A stretch of DNA of 64,000 nt from positions 682,001-746,000 of the forward strand of contig NZ_JAEUAK010000001.1 of assembly GCF_019511345.1 (NCBI RefSeq), given 5' to 3'. Shown in pieces: positions 1-8,426 of this stretch. The position numbers and the translations under genes were made by a program. How positions within the stretch are numbered: the first letter of the stretch is position 1; each line of letters begins with the position of its first letter. Under the pieces are notes generated by a model. The model was not told the origin of the DNA. It made no database searches and saw only the letters and a list, made by a program, of their open reading frames with translations. Source of the DNA: Rhizobium mesosinicum. Lineage in GTDB: Bacteria; Pseudomonadota; Alphaproteobacteria; Rhizobiales; Rhizobiaceae.

Positions 1-303
1 GCGATAGCGCGAAAAGGCGTAGGCCGCCGGCAGCGCCGCCAGCACGGAAATGACCGTGTTCATCGCCACGTAGATGATGGAATTGATATAGCCGTTATAC
101 CAGGACGGATCGGTGAAGATGACGGCATAGTTCCTGATCGTCGGGTTCTGCGGCCAGAGCGAGAAGGCTCCGGTAATCTCGGCATTCTCCTTGAAGCTCA
201 TATTGACCAGCCAGTAGATCGGCAGCAGCAGGAAGAGAATGTAGATCGAAGTGACGACCCAGGAGAGGTTTCCGGCGGGCTTGTATTTCATTGTCGAAAC
301 CAT
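1..303 (-). CDS. glpQ: Glycerol ABC transporter permease, GlpQ-like (5' part only)
   Basis: The first 101 codons of a MalG-type inner-membrane permease lie here; the rest is beyond the left window edge. The protein opens with a short basic cytoplasmic segment and one clear membrane helix at about residues 13-34, followed by the periplasmic stretch and second helix usual for this family. ATG at 303 is taken as the start; a second ATG 12 bases downstream is possible. It follows the first permease gene by 14 bases and is the last visible gene of the glycerol operon, so its role as the second half of the glycerol channel rests on family similarity and on context with glpD, glpS, glpT and glpP. 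Confidence 0.85.
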   Translation of the reverse strand, partial: MVSTMKYKPAGNLSWVVTSIYILFLLLPIYWLVNMSFKENAEITGAFSLWPQNPTIRNYAVIFTDPSWYNGYINSIIYVAMNTVISVLAALPAAYAFSRYR

Positions 304-317
304 GGATCTCTCCTTTC

Positions 318-1184
318 TCAAGCGTCGGCATCGCTGCTGGTCATGACCGTGTAGAAGATCCATGACAGCAATAGGATGATCAGGAAGTAGATGATCGACA
401 TCGCCGCCGCAGGACCGAGGTCGAACTGGCCGACGGCCATCTTGACGAGGTCGATCGACAGGAAGGTCGTCGAATTGCCCGGCCCGCCGCCGGTGACGAC
501 GAAGGGCTCGGTGTAGATCATAAAGCTATCCATGAAGCGCAGCAGCACGGCGATCAAAAGCACGCGCTTCATCTTGGGCAGCTGGATGTAACGGAAGACG
601 GACCAGCGCGAGGCGCCGTCAATCTTGGCGGCCTGATAATAGGCGTCAGGGATCGAGACGAGGCCGGCATAGCAGAGCAGCACGACGAGGCTCGTCCAGT
701 GCCAGACGTCCATGACGATGATGGTGATCCAGGCGTCGAGCGGGTCGCGCACGTAGTTGTAGTCTAGCCCGATCGCTTCCAACGTATGGCCGAGCAGACC
801 GATATCGACGCGGCCGAAGACCTGCCAGATGGTGCCGACGACATTCCACGGGATGAGCAGTGGCAGCGCCATCAGCACCAGGCAGACCGGAACGCCAATA
901 CCCTTCTTCGGCATGTTCAGCGCAATGAAGATGCCAAGCGGAATTTCGAGCGCCAGGATGATGACGGAGAAGGCCAGGTTACGCTGCAGGGCGTCCCAAA
1001 AGCGGTCGGAGGTCAGGGTCTGCACGAACCAGTCCGTGCCGGCCCAGAAGAATTCGTTGTTGCCGAACGTATCCTGCACCGAATAGTTGACGACCGTCAT
1101 CAGCGGGATTGCCGCCGAGAAGGCGACGAGCACCAGGACCGGCAGAACCAGAAACCAGGCCTTGTTGTTCCAGGTCTTTTCCAT
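318..1184 (-). CDS. glpP: Glycerol ABC transporter permease, GlpP-like
   Basis: A 288-residue MalF-type permease of a carbohydrate ABC importer. A hydrophobic helix lies at about residues 11-32 and more follow, and the cytoplasmic EAA-type loop that contacts the ATPases is visible around residues 180-200 (AAKIDGASRWSVFRYIQLP). The length is normal for the family. It starts 5 bases after the stop of the ATPase gene glpT and is followed closely by the second permease, so the genes are clearly co-transcribed. Together the two permeases would form the inner-membrane path for glycerol; substrate is inferred from linkage to glycerol-3-phosphate dehydrogenase and the known rhizobial glpSTPQV system. 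Confidence 0.9.
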   Translation of the reverse strand: MEKTWNNKAWFLVLPVLVLVAFSAAIPLMTVVNYSVQDTFGNNEFFWAGTDWFVQTLTSDRFWDALQRNLAFSVIILALEIPLGIFIALNMPKKGIGVPVCLVLMALPLLIPWNVVGTIWQVFGRVDIGLLGHTLEAIGLDYNYVRDPLDAWITIIVMDVWHWTSLVVLLCYAGLVSIPDAYYQAAKIDGASRWSVFRYIQLPKMKRVLLIAVLLRFMDSFMIYTEPFVVTGGGPGNSTTFLSIDLVKMAVGQFDLGPAAAMSIIYFLIILLLSWIFYTVMTSSDADA

Positions 1185-1189
1185 GTGCC

Positions 1190-2260
1190 TTAAGCCTCCC
1201 TGCCGACACGCCAGGAATCGGCGTAGATGCTGATGGCCGCGGGATCGAAACTGATCCGCGCGTCCTGCGGGATTTCCGCGTCCTCGGTCATAACGATCGC
1301 CAGCGGCTGGCCGGCGAAACGGGCGCGGACGATCTTCTGCCGGCCGATATCCTCGACCTTGAGGATCGACACGGGCATGCCATCGCGACCCAGCCGGACG
1401 AATTCAGGGCGGATGCCGAGTTCCACCTTGGCCGCCCGTGACGTGTCGGGCGCGTAGTCGAGATCGATCGTTTCCTCACCGACGCGGACGCTGGAGCCAG
1501 CGACCTTGGCGGGCATGACATTCATGCCGGGCGAGCCGATGAAATAGCCGACGAACGTATGGCTCGGCCGTTCGAAAAGCTCGGCCGGCGTGCCGATCTG
1601 GACGATCTCGCCATCGTACATGACGACCACCTTGTCGGCGAAGGTCAGCGCCTCGGTCTGATCATGCGTGACATAGACCATGGTGAAGCCGAACTGCTTG
1701 TGCAATCGCTTCAATTGCGAGCGCAGCACCCATTTCATATGCGGATCGATGACCGTCAGCGGCTCATCGAACAGGATGGCATTGACATCGTTGCGCACGA
1801 GGCCGCGACCGAGCGAAATCTTCTGCTTCTGGTCGGCCGTCAGCCGCTGCGCCTTGCGCTTGGCCCAGCCGGTGAGGTCGATCATCTCGAGGATCTCGCG
1901 TACTCGCCGGTCGACTTCCGGCTCGGCGACGCCACGGTTGCGCAGCGGAAAGGCGAGATTGTCGTAGACCGTCATCGTGTCGTAGATGACCGGGAACTGG
2001 AAGACCTGAGCGATGTTGCGCGCCTGCGTCGAAAGATCGGTGACATCGCGGCCATCGAAGAGGATGCGCCCGTGCGAAGGCTGCAGCAGCCCGGAGATGA
2101 TGTTGAGCAACGTGGTCTTGCCGCAACCGGACGGACCGAGCAGCGCATAGGCGCCGCCATCATTCCACTCGTGGTCGACTTCCTTCAGGGAATAATCTTT
2201 TTCAGTCCTCGGATTTGGTCCGTAGGCGTGGCGGATATGGTCGAGCGTGATACGTGCCAT
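1190..2260 (-). CDS. glpT: Glycerol ABC transporter ATP-binding protein with degenerate signature motif, GlpT-like
   Basis: A 356-residue ABC ATPase of the sugar-importer type, with an ATPase domain in residues 1-240 and a C-terminal TOBE-like regulatory domain. Walker A (GPSGCGKTT, 42-50), Walker B (AILFDE, 161-166) and the switch histidine (VTHD, H199) are intact, but the signature motif, normally LSGGQ, reads LTADQ at 140-144. It therefore cannot contribute a canonical signature to the partner's site. The next gene upstream, glpS, has the opposite pattern. The pair is expected to form a heterodimer that powers glycerol uptake. The gene lies 9 bases downstream of glpS and 5 upstream of glpP. 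Not to be confused with the unrelated E. coli glycerol-3-phosphate antiporter called GlpT. Confidence 0.9.
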   Translation of the reverse strand: MARITLDHIRHAYGPNPRTEKDYSLKEVDHEWNDGGAYALLGPSGCGKTTLLNIISGLLQPSHGRILFDGRDVTDLSTQARNIAQVFQFPVIYDTMTVYDNLAFPLRNRGVAEPEVDRRVREILEMIDLTGWAKRKAQRLTADQKQKISLGRGLVRNDVNAILFDEPLTVIDPHMKWVLRSQLKRLHKQFGFTMVYVTHDQTEALTFADKVVVMYDGEIVQIGTPAELFERPSHTFVGYFIGSPGMNVMPAKVAGSSVRVGEETIDLDYAPDTSRAAKVELGIRPEFVRLGRDGMPVSILKVEDIGRQKIVRARFAGQPLAIVMTEDAEIPQDARISFDPAAISIYADSWRVGREA

Positions 2261-2269
2261 TAAGACCTC

Positions 2270-3349
2270 CTATGCCGCCTGATTGCCGGTTGCGATTGCC
2301 CGTCCGTGCGGCCCGAAGGCCATGAGATGGCGGGTGTCGAGGAAGACGGCGATCTCCGTATCCGGGTCGATATCGTGGATGCCATGCGCCAGCATCACCC
2401 AGCGCACACCGTTGAAATCGACATGCACGAAGCTTTCTGAGCCGGTGATTTCCGAAATCTGCGTGCGGGCGACAAGCTTTGGCGAGGCCGCGGTCTGGGC
2501 TTCGAGCGACAGGTGATGCGGATGAAAGGCGATCGTCACCGCGCCGTCGGGTGTGCCGGCCAGATGCGGTGGCACGACGATCTCGGCGCCACCGGCATGA
2601 TGGAAACTGCCGCCGGCCTTCGTTACATCGATGAAGTTCAGCGGCGGATCGGCGAAGGTCTTGGCGGTGATGAGGTCCACAGGCCGACGATAGACGGCGA
2701 TCGTGTTGCCGAACTGCGTGACGCGGCCTTCGCTGAGCGTTGCCGTATTGCCACCGAGCAGCAGAGCTTCTGAAGGTTCCGTCGTCGCATAGACGAAGAT
2801 GGCGCCGGATTGAGCGAAAATACGCGGCAGCTCTTCGCGCAGCTCCTCGCGCAGCTTGTAGTCCAGGTTGGCGAGCGGCTCATCGAGCAGCACGAGGCTG
2901 GCATTCTTGACAAGTGCGCGGGCAAGCGCGGTGCGCTGCTGCTGACCGCCGGACAGATTGAGCGGCGTCCGGTCGAGATAGGGTGTCAACTTCAAAAGCT
3001 CGGCTGCCTTGCGCACCTCGGTGTCGATCGACTTGGCATCGCGCCCGGCAATGCGCATCGGCGAGGCGATGTTTTCGTAGACGCTGAGGGCGGGATAATT
3101 GATGAACTGCTGGTAGACCATGGCGACATTGCGCTTCTGCACCGGCATGCCGGTGACATCGGCCCCATCGAAATAGACCGACCCGCTGGTCGGTCGATCG
3201 AGACCGGCCATCAGCCGCATCAATGATGTCTTGCCGGAGAGCGTCGGTCCGAGCAGGACGTTCAGCGATCCCCGTTCAAATGTCAGATCCGTCGGGTGAA
3301 TGTGATATTCACCGCCGACCATCTTTGCGGCATTGCGCAATTCAAGCAT
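2270..3349 (-). CDS. glpS: Glycerol ABC transporter ATP-binding protein lacking the switch histidine, GlpS-like
   Basis: A 359-residue sugar-importer ABC ATPase. Walker A is atypical (GPTLSGKTS, 34-42), the signature is canonical (LSGGQ, 132-136) and Walker B is intact (LVLLDE, 152-157), but the switch region that normally reads VTHDQ is YATTEP (186-192), so the catalytic histidine is replaced by threonine at about residue 190. With the sister protein GlpT it would make one competent composite ATP site and one degenerate site. The gene lies 41 bases after glpD and 9 before glpT in the same operon. Assignment to glycerol uptake is from operon context and resemblance to the rhizobial glpSTPQV system. 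Confidence 0.9.
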   Translation of the reverse strand: MLELRNAAKMVGGEYHIHPTDLTFERGSLNVLLGPTLSGKTSLMRLMAGLDRPTSGSVYFDGADVTGMPVQKRNVAMVYQQFINYPALSVYENIASPMRIAGRDAKSIDTEVRKAAELLKLTPYLDRTPLNLSGGQQQRTALARALVKNASLVLLDEPLANLDYKLREELREELPRIFAQSGAIFVYATTEPSEALLLGGNTATLSEGRVTQFGNTIAVYRRPVDLITAKTFADPPLNFIDVTKAGGSFHHAGGAEIVVPPHLAGTPDGAVTIAFHPHHLSLEAQTAASPKLVARTQISEITGSESFVHVDFNGVRWVMLAHGIHDIDPDTEIAVFLDTRHLMAFGPHGRAIATGNQAA

Positions 3350-3390
3350 TCCGGTTCCCGTGCCTCCTCAAGACGGGACCACATGCCATC

Positions 3391-4920
3391 CTACCCGGCA
3401 AGCTGCGCGGGCAAGGCGGCGATGTACTCCTCCAATATGTGCATTTGTTGCGTCGTCATGTGCAGTCCGGCCTTCGTTCTCCGCCACAGCACATCCTCTG
3501 CGGAAACGGCCCATTCATTGTCGATCAGATAGCGAACTTCAGCCTCGTAGAGATCGGATCCGAACGATCTGCCGAGGTCTTCGATCTTCTGGGCCTTGCC
3601 GAGAAGTGTGGTGGCCTTAGTGCCATAGCGACGCACAAGCCGGCGGGCATGGCCTTCGCTCAAGAACGGATAGCGAGCCTTGAGCTTGCTGACTTCGCCC
3701 TCATAGCCCCGCACCGGAAAGTCACCGCCCGGCAGATGGCTGCCCGCCGTCCACGGTTTTCCCTTGATGCCGATCGCCTCGCCAATCTTCTCCAGCGCAT
3801 GTTCCGACAGACGCCGGTAGGTGGTGAGCTTGCCGCCGAACACGTTGAGCAACGGCGCCTCGCCCTCCTTGCCCTCGACCTTCAAGACATAGTCGCGGGT
3901 GGCTTCCTGTGCTTTCGACGCTCCATCGTCGAAGAGTGGGCGAACCGCCGAATAGGTCCAGACGATATCTTCGGGTCTGACAGGCTCCTTGAAATATTCG
4001 GACGCCGCATTGCAGAGATAGAGCGTCTCCTCCTGCGAAATCTTCACATCCTTCGGATCGGCGGTGTAGTCGCGGTCCGTGGTGCCGATCAGCGTGAAGT
4101 CATTCTCATAGGGGATGGCGAAGATGATGCGGTTGTCGGGGTTCTGGAAGAAATAGGCGCGCGGGTCCTCGAACTTCTTCTTGACGATGATGTGACTGCC
4201 CTGGACGAGGCGTACGTGGCGGGCTGCGTTCTGGCCGAAGGCGGAACGGATGACATGGTCGACCCAGGGACCGGCGGCATTGACGAGCATGCGGGCCTGA
4301 TGGCGCCCGCCTTCGCCGGTTATCGTATTGATCGTGTCGATGTTCCAGATGTCCTTGCCCTGTGCATCCTTCTCCTGCCGGGCCGAAACCACCTTGGTGC
4401 GCGGCATGATCAGCGCGCCCTTGTCGGCGGCATCGCGGGCATTGAGCACCACCATGCGGGCATCGTCGACCCATCCATCGGAATATTCGAAGGCCTTCGC
4501 AAAGATCGCCTTCAGCGGTTTTCCCGCTGGATCGGTGCGCATGTTCAAGACCGACGTCGACGGCAACAGCTTGCGGCCGCCGAGATGGTCATAGAGGAAC
4601 AGGCCAAGCCGGATCATCCAGGCCGGCCTTATCCCGCCCTTGTGATAAGGCAGCACGAAGCGCAGCGGCCAGATGATATGCGGGGCCATCGCCCATAGGA
4701 TCTCGCGCTCCATCAGCGACTCCCGCACCAGGCGGAACTCGTAATGTTCGAGATAGCGCAAGCCGCCATGGATGAGCTTGGTGGCACCCGACGAGGTGCC
4801 GGAGGCGAAATCATTCATCTCGGCAAGCGCAACCGTATAACCACGACCGACCGCATCGCGGGCGATGCCGCAGCCGTTGATCCCGCCCCCTATGACGAAA
4901 ATATCGTGGACTCGGCCCAT
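3391..4920 (-). CDS. glpD: Aerobic glycerol-3-phosphate dehydrogenase
   Basis: A 509-residue FAD-dependent dehydrogenase that oxidises sn-glycerol 3-phosphate to dihydroxyacetone phosphate at the membrane and passes electrons to ubiquinone. The N-terminal FAD-binding fold is obvious (GGGINGCG, residues 11-18), followed by the family landmarks FASGTSSGATKLIHGGLRY and the DAAD-type substrate domain; the C-terminal helical domain is also present. Length is normal for GlpD. It is the first gene after the repressor glpR and precedes the transporter genes, so uptake and oxidation are co-expressed. No glycerol kinase lies inside the window, so that step must be encoded elsewhere or beyond the left edge. 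Confidence 0.97.
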   Translation of the reverse strand: MGRVHDIFVIGGGINGCGIARDAVGRGYTVALAEMNDFASGTSSGATKLIHGGLRYLEHYEFRLVRESLMEREILWAMAPHIIWPLRFVLPYHKGGIRPAWMIRLGLFLYDHLGGRKLLPSTSVLNMRTDPAGKPLKAIFAKAFEYSDGWVDDARMVVLNARDAADKGALIMPRTKVVSARQEKDAQGKDIWNIDTINTITGEGGRHQARMLVNAAGPWVDHVIRSAFGQNAARHVRLVQGSHIIVKKKFEDPRAYFFQNPDNRIIFAIPYENDFTLIGTTDRDYTADPKDVKISQEETLYLCNAASEYFKEPVRPEDIVWTYSAVRPLFDDGASKAQEATRDYVLKVEGKEGEAPLLNVFGGKLTTYRRLSEHALEKIGEAIGIKGKPWTAGSHLPGGDFPVRGYEGEVSKLKARYPFLSEGHARRLVRRYGTKATTLLGKAQKIEDLGRSFGSDLYEAEVRYLIDNEWAVSAEDVLWRRTKAGLHMTTQQMHILEEYIAALPAQLAG

Positions 4921-4990
4921 GTTCCCCCTCTGCGAGCCAGGAAAAGCACAACGGTTCTCCCGACCATTGCGAAAGTAAATATGATTAAAC

Positions 4991-5025
4991 CGAAAATTTT
5001 CCGAATGTCAAACGAATGTTATTCG
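4991..5025. promoter_or_regulatory. Candidate GlpR operator cluster upstream of glpD
   Basis: In the 114 bases between glpR and glpD are a perfect 10-base palindrome GAAAATTTTC (4992-5001) and a second inverted repeat CGAAT-GTT-ATTCG (5013-5025); CGAATGT also occurs twice (5002-5008 and 5013-5019). DeoR-type GlpR repressors are known to bind TTCG/CGAA-rich repeats, and an imperfect repeat of similar type (CGAAACTTCGGTTCG, 5840-5854) lies upstream of glpR itself. The sites are seen; the binding is inferred. Confidence 0.5.
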
Positions 5026-5034
5026 CCGCCAAAA

Positions 5035-5808
5035 TCAGCGATTGGCTTTCGCAGTTTCGACGAGCACGACGCCGCTCTGCTGACAGATATTGCGGATGGA
5101 AGGTGAATCGCATTGGTCGGTGATGAAGGTGTGAACCTGCGAAATCTGCCCGATGCGGACGGGGGCCGTCCGTTCGAACTTGGTCGAATCCGCAACCAGG
5201 ATGACGTGTCTGGCATTGGCGATGATGGCTTGCGCCACCTTCACCTCTCGGAAATCATAGTCGAGCAAAGCGCCGTCCGGATCGATCGCGGAGGCCCCGA
5301 TCACGGCATAATCGACCTTGAACTGGCGGATGAAATCGACCGCAGCCTCGCCGACAATACCGCCATCGGACTGGCGCACGACGCCACCGGCAATGACGAC
5401 CTCGATATTGTCGATCAACCGCAACCTGTTGGCCACATTGATGTTATTGGTGATCACCATCAATTCATGATGATCGGAAAGCGCCTCTCCGACAGCTTCC
5501 GTCGTCGTGCCGATATTGATGAAGAGCGAGCTGTTGTTGGGGATGAGATCGGCTGCCGCAACACCGATCGCCTGCTTTTCCGTCGCGGCGATCTGACGGC
5601 GTGCATCATAGCGGACATTCTCCGTCCCGCGCGGGAAAGTTGCGCCGCCGTGAATGCGCGTCAAAAGTTGCGCATCGCAAAGATCGTTGAGATCCTTGCG
5701 GATCGTCTGCGGCGTCACGGCAAACTGTGTTGCCAGATCGTCGACGAGGACCCGGCCCGACGACCTTGCAAGCGCGATGATCTTCTCCTGGCGATCCGAC
5801 AGAAACAT
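5035..5808 (-). CDS. glpR: DeoR-family glycerol operon repressor
   Basis: A 257-residue DeoR-family regulator. The N-terminal winged helix-turn-helix (about residues 1-57, with VDDLATQFAVTPQTIRKDL) is followed by the sugar-phosphate-isomerase-like effector domain, whose phosphate-binding loop is seen as NIGTTTEAV near residue 100. Length is typical. It lies directly upstream of glpD on the same strand, with repeat-rich DNA on both sides, which fits a repressor of the glycerol genes released by a phosphorylated intermediate such as glycerol 3-phosphate. The ligand is inferred from family and position. Confidence 0.9.
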   Translation of the reverse strand: MFLSDRQEKIIALARSSGRVLVDDLATQFAVTPQTIRKDLNDLCDAQLLTRIHGGATFPRGTENVRYDARRQIAATEKQAIGVAAADLIPNNSSLFINIGTTTEAVGEALSDHHELMVITNNINVANRLRLIDNIEVVIAGGVVRQSDGGIVGEAAVDFIRQFKVDYAVIGASAIDPDGALLDYDFREVKVAQAIIANARHVILVADSTKFERTAPVRIGQISQVHTFITDQCDSPSIRNICQQSGVVLVETAKANR

Positions 5809-6019
5809 GCGCCCTCCTTCGTTTGGTTTTCATCTTTAGCGAAACTTCGGTTCGAGGCAAACCAATCGCGCGGATGCATGCGTTTCTTTACAATATTATC
5901 GGATGCCGAAATCCCTTTGGATATTGCAAATCTCGCCCCGTCTCTGCCTTGTTGCTTGCTTAACGTGGCGTGCGATTCGCGACGGGCGGAGTACGCATGA
6001 GGGATAAAAGGAGAGTTCG

Positions 6020-7045
6020 ATGACAGACGCCAAGAGCGGCATTACGGGACTACGGCCGCAGATTACGGTGATTGGCGTCGGCGGTGGCGGCGGAAACGCG
6101 ATCAACAACATGATCGCCGAGAAACTGGCGGGCGTTGATTTCATCGCCGCCAACACCGATGCCCAGGTCCTCGCGACCTCCAAGGCATCGCGCCGCATCC
6201 AGCTCGGTGCGCACGTGACGGAAGGCCTCGGCGCCGGTTCCCTGCCGGAAGTCGGCCAGGCCGCCGCCGAGGAATCGCTCGACGAGATCATGGATCACCT
6301 GAACGGCTCGCACATGTGTTTCGTCACCGCAGGCATGGGCGGCGGCACCGGCACGGGTGCTGCACCCGTCATCGCGCAAGCGGCCCGCGCGGCCGGCATC
6401 CTGACGGTCGGAGTCGTCACCAAGCCCTTCACCTTCGAAGGCAACCGGCGCATGAAGATGGCCGAAGCCGGCATCGAGGCCCTGCGCCGAGCTGCCGATA
6501 CCGTCATCGTCATCCCCAATCAGAACCTCTTCCGCATCGCGGACGCGAAAACCACCTTCGCCGATGCCTTCATGACGGCTGACCGCGTGCTTTATTCCGG
6601 TGTCGGCTGCATTACTGATCTGATCGTCAAGGAAGGCTTGATCAATCTCGATTTCGCCGATGTGAAATCCGTCATGCGCGGCATGGGCCGGGCGATGATG
6701 GGCACGGGCGAGGCCAGTGGCGAGGCGCGCGCGATGAAGGCGGCGGAAGCCGCCATCGCCAACCCGCTGCTCGACGATATCTCGATGAGGGGCGCCAAGG
6801 GAGTGCTGATTTCGATTTCCGGCGGCTCGGACATGACGCTGTTCGAAGTCGACGAGGCGGCAAGCCGCATCCGGGACGAAGTGCAGGACGACGCCGAAAT
6901 CGTCGTCGGTGCGATTTTCGATCGGGGCCTGGACGGTACGTTCCGGGTCTCCGTCGTCGCGACCGGCCTTGACGGCGTTGGCCAGGCCGCCTCCACCGTT
7001 GCGGATTTCGCTCCGGGACAGGGTCAGACCCGCACGCTGCAGTAA
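6020..7045 (+). CDS. ftsZ2: Tailless FtsZ paralogue (FtsZ2-like)
   Basis: A 341-residue tubulin-like GTPase. The nucleotide-binding glycine loop ([10 protein letters not shown], 21-30), the tubulin signature GGGTGTG (107-113) and the T7 loop with its catalytic aspartate (NLDFADV, 209-215) are all intact, so it should bind and hydrolyse GTP on polymerisation. It ends a few residues after the globular core, lacking the long linker and the conserved C-terminal peptide that ties the main FtsZ to FtsA and other partners. Main rhizobial FtsZ is far longer, while a short second FtsZ is known in Sinorhizobium. It stands alone, divergent from glpR, with its own ribosome site (AAAGGAGAG) and a hairpin after the stop. 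Function is unknown; the cell-division role is not proven by sequence. Confidence 0.9.
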   Translation: MTDAKSGITGLRPQITVIGVGGGGGNAINNMIAEKLAGVDFIAANTDAQVLATSKASRRIQLGAHVTEGLGAGSLPEVGQAAAEESLDEIMDHLNGSHMCFVTAGMGGGTGTGAAPVIAQAARAAGILTVGVVTKPFTFEGNRRMKMAEAGIEALRRAADTVIVIPNQNLFRIADAKTTFADAFMTADRVLYSGVGCITDLIVKEGLINLDFADVKSVMRGMGRAMMGTGEASGEARAMKAAEAAIANPLLDDISMRGAKGVLISISGGSDMTLFEVDEAASRIRDEVQDDAEIVVGAIFDRGLDGTFRVSVVATGLDGVGQAASTVADFAPGQGQTRTLQ

Positions 7046-7066
7046 ACCTGACGGGACCGCATGATG

Positions 7067-7089
7067 GCGCAAGGCCGATGGCCTTGCGC
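7067..7089. terminator. Hairpin between convergent ftsZ2 and amine oxidase genes
   Basis: A perfect 10-base inverted repeat, GCGCAAGGCC and GGCCTTGCGC, with a three-base loop lies in the 53 bases between two converging genes. There is no T-run on either side, so it may act as a bidirectional terminator or mRNA 3' stabiliser rather than a classic intrinsic terminator. Confidence 0.6.
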
Positions 7090-7098
7090 AAACCGCCC

Positions 7099-8328
7099 TT
7101 AGATGGCCATCCCGATCACCTCTCCGGCCGCCCTTAGTCCGCTCTCCCACGCCCCATGCGCGGTCGAGAAGTCGGATTGATGTGTCGCCTCGCCGGCAAA
7201 AAATAGCCGGTCGCCCACCGGGCGCGCCAGCACCGATCGCGCGCCGGCATGGCCCGGTAGCGCGTGGCTATAGGAGCCGCGCACCCAATCGGCATGGCAC
7301 CAGGACGAGGCCGCCAAGGGCCGCAGGTGGCGGCGGATGTCGTTTCCCAGCAGCGACGACAGCTGGTCGAGCGCAAAGGTGAAGGCTTCCAGCAGACCCG
7401 CGCTTTCGATGACGAAGGCGCCCTTGCCGCCGAAGAAGCCTTCGATGACGGGGCGGCCGAGCGGGCGAATGTAATAGCTGCCGGTCTCGGCGTTCCTGGC
7501 ATCGCCGAGCAGATGGGTTTCCGCTTCGAGGCCATGATTGCCGTGAAGCCCGATGAAGAGTTTGTCGGCAAGGCCGAGCGGCAATTGGCCGGCGGCATGC
7601 AGGTGATCGTCAACCTCAGGCTCGAAGGCGATGGTGCCGCGGGCAAGAACATTGGTCGAGACCGTCACGATCGCCGCACCTGCCGTGACCGGGCCGCGGT
7701 CGGTCTCCAGCCTGACGCCCTGACCGGTCAGCGCGATACGGCGCACCGGCGTCGACAGGCGAAGGGTTACATCAGGAACCGCCGCCCCGATCAGGCTTCC
7801 ATAACCTTCGAGCACCCGCCAGTTGGCATCGGTTGCGGCATTGTCGTAGGCAAGGAAATCGGCCGCCGACAGCCTCTCCAGCGGGGCACCGTTCAGATAG
7901 CCGCTCAGTGATTGACAATAGGCGTTCCATTCGCCACCAGGCTCCAGCGCGTCCGATGCCCTGTCGCTTGCCGGCGGATTGGCCCGCAGCCGTTCTTCAA
8001 GGGCCTCCCAGGCGGAGGCAGCTGCTGCACGCTCATCAGGCGAAAAACCAAGATCGCGCCACTGGTTCTGCCACGCCGTCGGCCCGCGTTCGATCGTGAA
8101 ACCGGCGTCACGGCCGAGCGCAACAAGGGGATTGCGTTCGGCCGAGTGCAGCCAGCCGCAGCCCATATCGAGCGACATGCCGGAAAGTTCGACTGTCCAG
8201 GCCCGACCGCCGACGCGGTTGCTGGCTTCGAGGATGACGACTGAGCGTCCGGCATCGGCGAGGCTTCGTGCCGCAGCAATGCCTGCTGCGCCGGCACCAA
8301 TAACAGCCACATCGTAGTTGATCGTCAC
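7099..8328 (-). CDS. Flavin-containing amine oxidase
   Basis: A 409-residue FAD-dependent amine oxidoreductase of the monoamine/polyamine oxidase superfamily. The Rossmann dinucleotide site is at the very N-terminus (VAVIGAGAAGIAAA), followed by the acidic end of beta-2 (ILEASNRVGGRAW) and the C-terminal FAD contact (LFFAGEATHQSDFSTAHGA). It starts with GTG at 8328, preceded by GGGGCGAAG. No signal peptide is evident, so it is probably cytoplasmic. The substrate cannot be read from sequence; the nearby copper amine oxidase and permease suggest an amine, but it is separated from them by an antiporter gene and may be independent. Confidence 0.85.
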   Translation of the reverse strand: MTINYDVAVIGAGAAGIAAARSLADAGRSVVILEASNRVGGRAWTVELSGMSLDMGCGWLHSAERNPLVALGRDAGFTIERGPTAWQNQWRDLGFSPDERAAAASAWEALEERLRANPPASDRASDALEPGGEWNAYCQSLSGYLNGAPLERLSAADFLAYDNAATDANWRVLEGYGSLIGAAVPDVTLRLSTPVRRIALTGQGVRLETDRGPVTAGAAIVTVSTNVLARGTIAFEPEVDDHLHAAGQLPLGLADKLFIGLHGNHGLEAETHLLGDARNAETGSYYIRPLGRPVIEGFFGGKGAFVIESAGLLEAFTFALDQLSSLLGNDIRRHLRPLAASSWCHADWVRGSYSHALPGHAGARSVLARPVGDRLFFAGEATHQSDFSTAHGAWESGLRAAGEVIGMAI

Positions 8329-8426
8329 CGCTTCGCCCCGCGCTTCGTCATCACGTTGATAGGCTTAAGCTTTACATGGGAGCCGCACCCGCTTCAATGC
8401 GCCCGAAAGCCTGCTACTATGCCGAC

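Noticed and set aside
3223..4698. A 491-codon plus-strand open frame opposite glpD
   Set aside because: It lies antisense to an unmistakable glycerol-3-phosphate dehydrogenase and has no recognisable features of its own.
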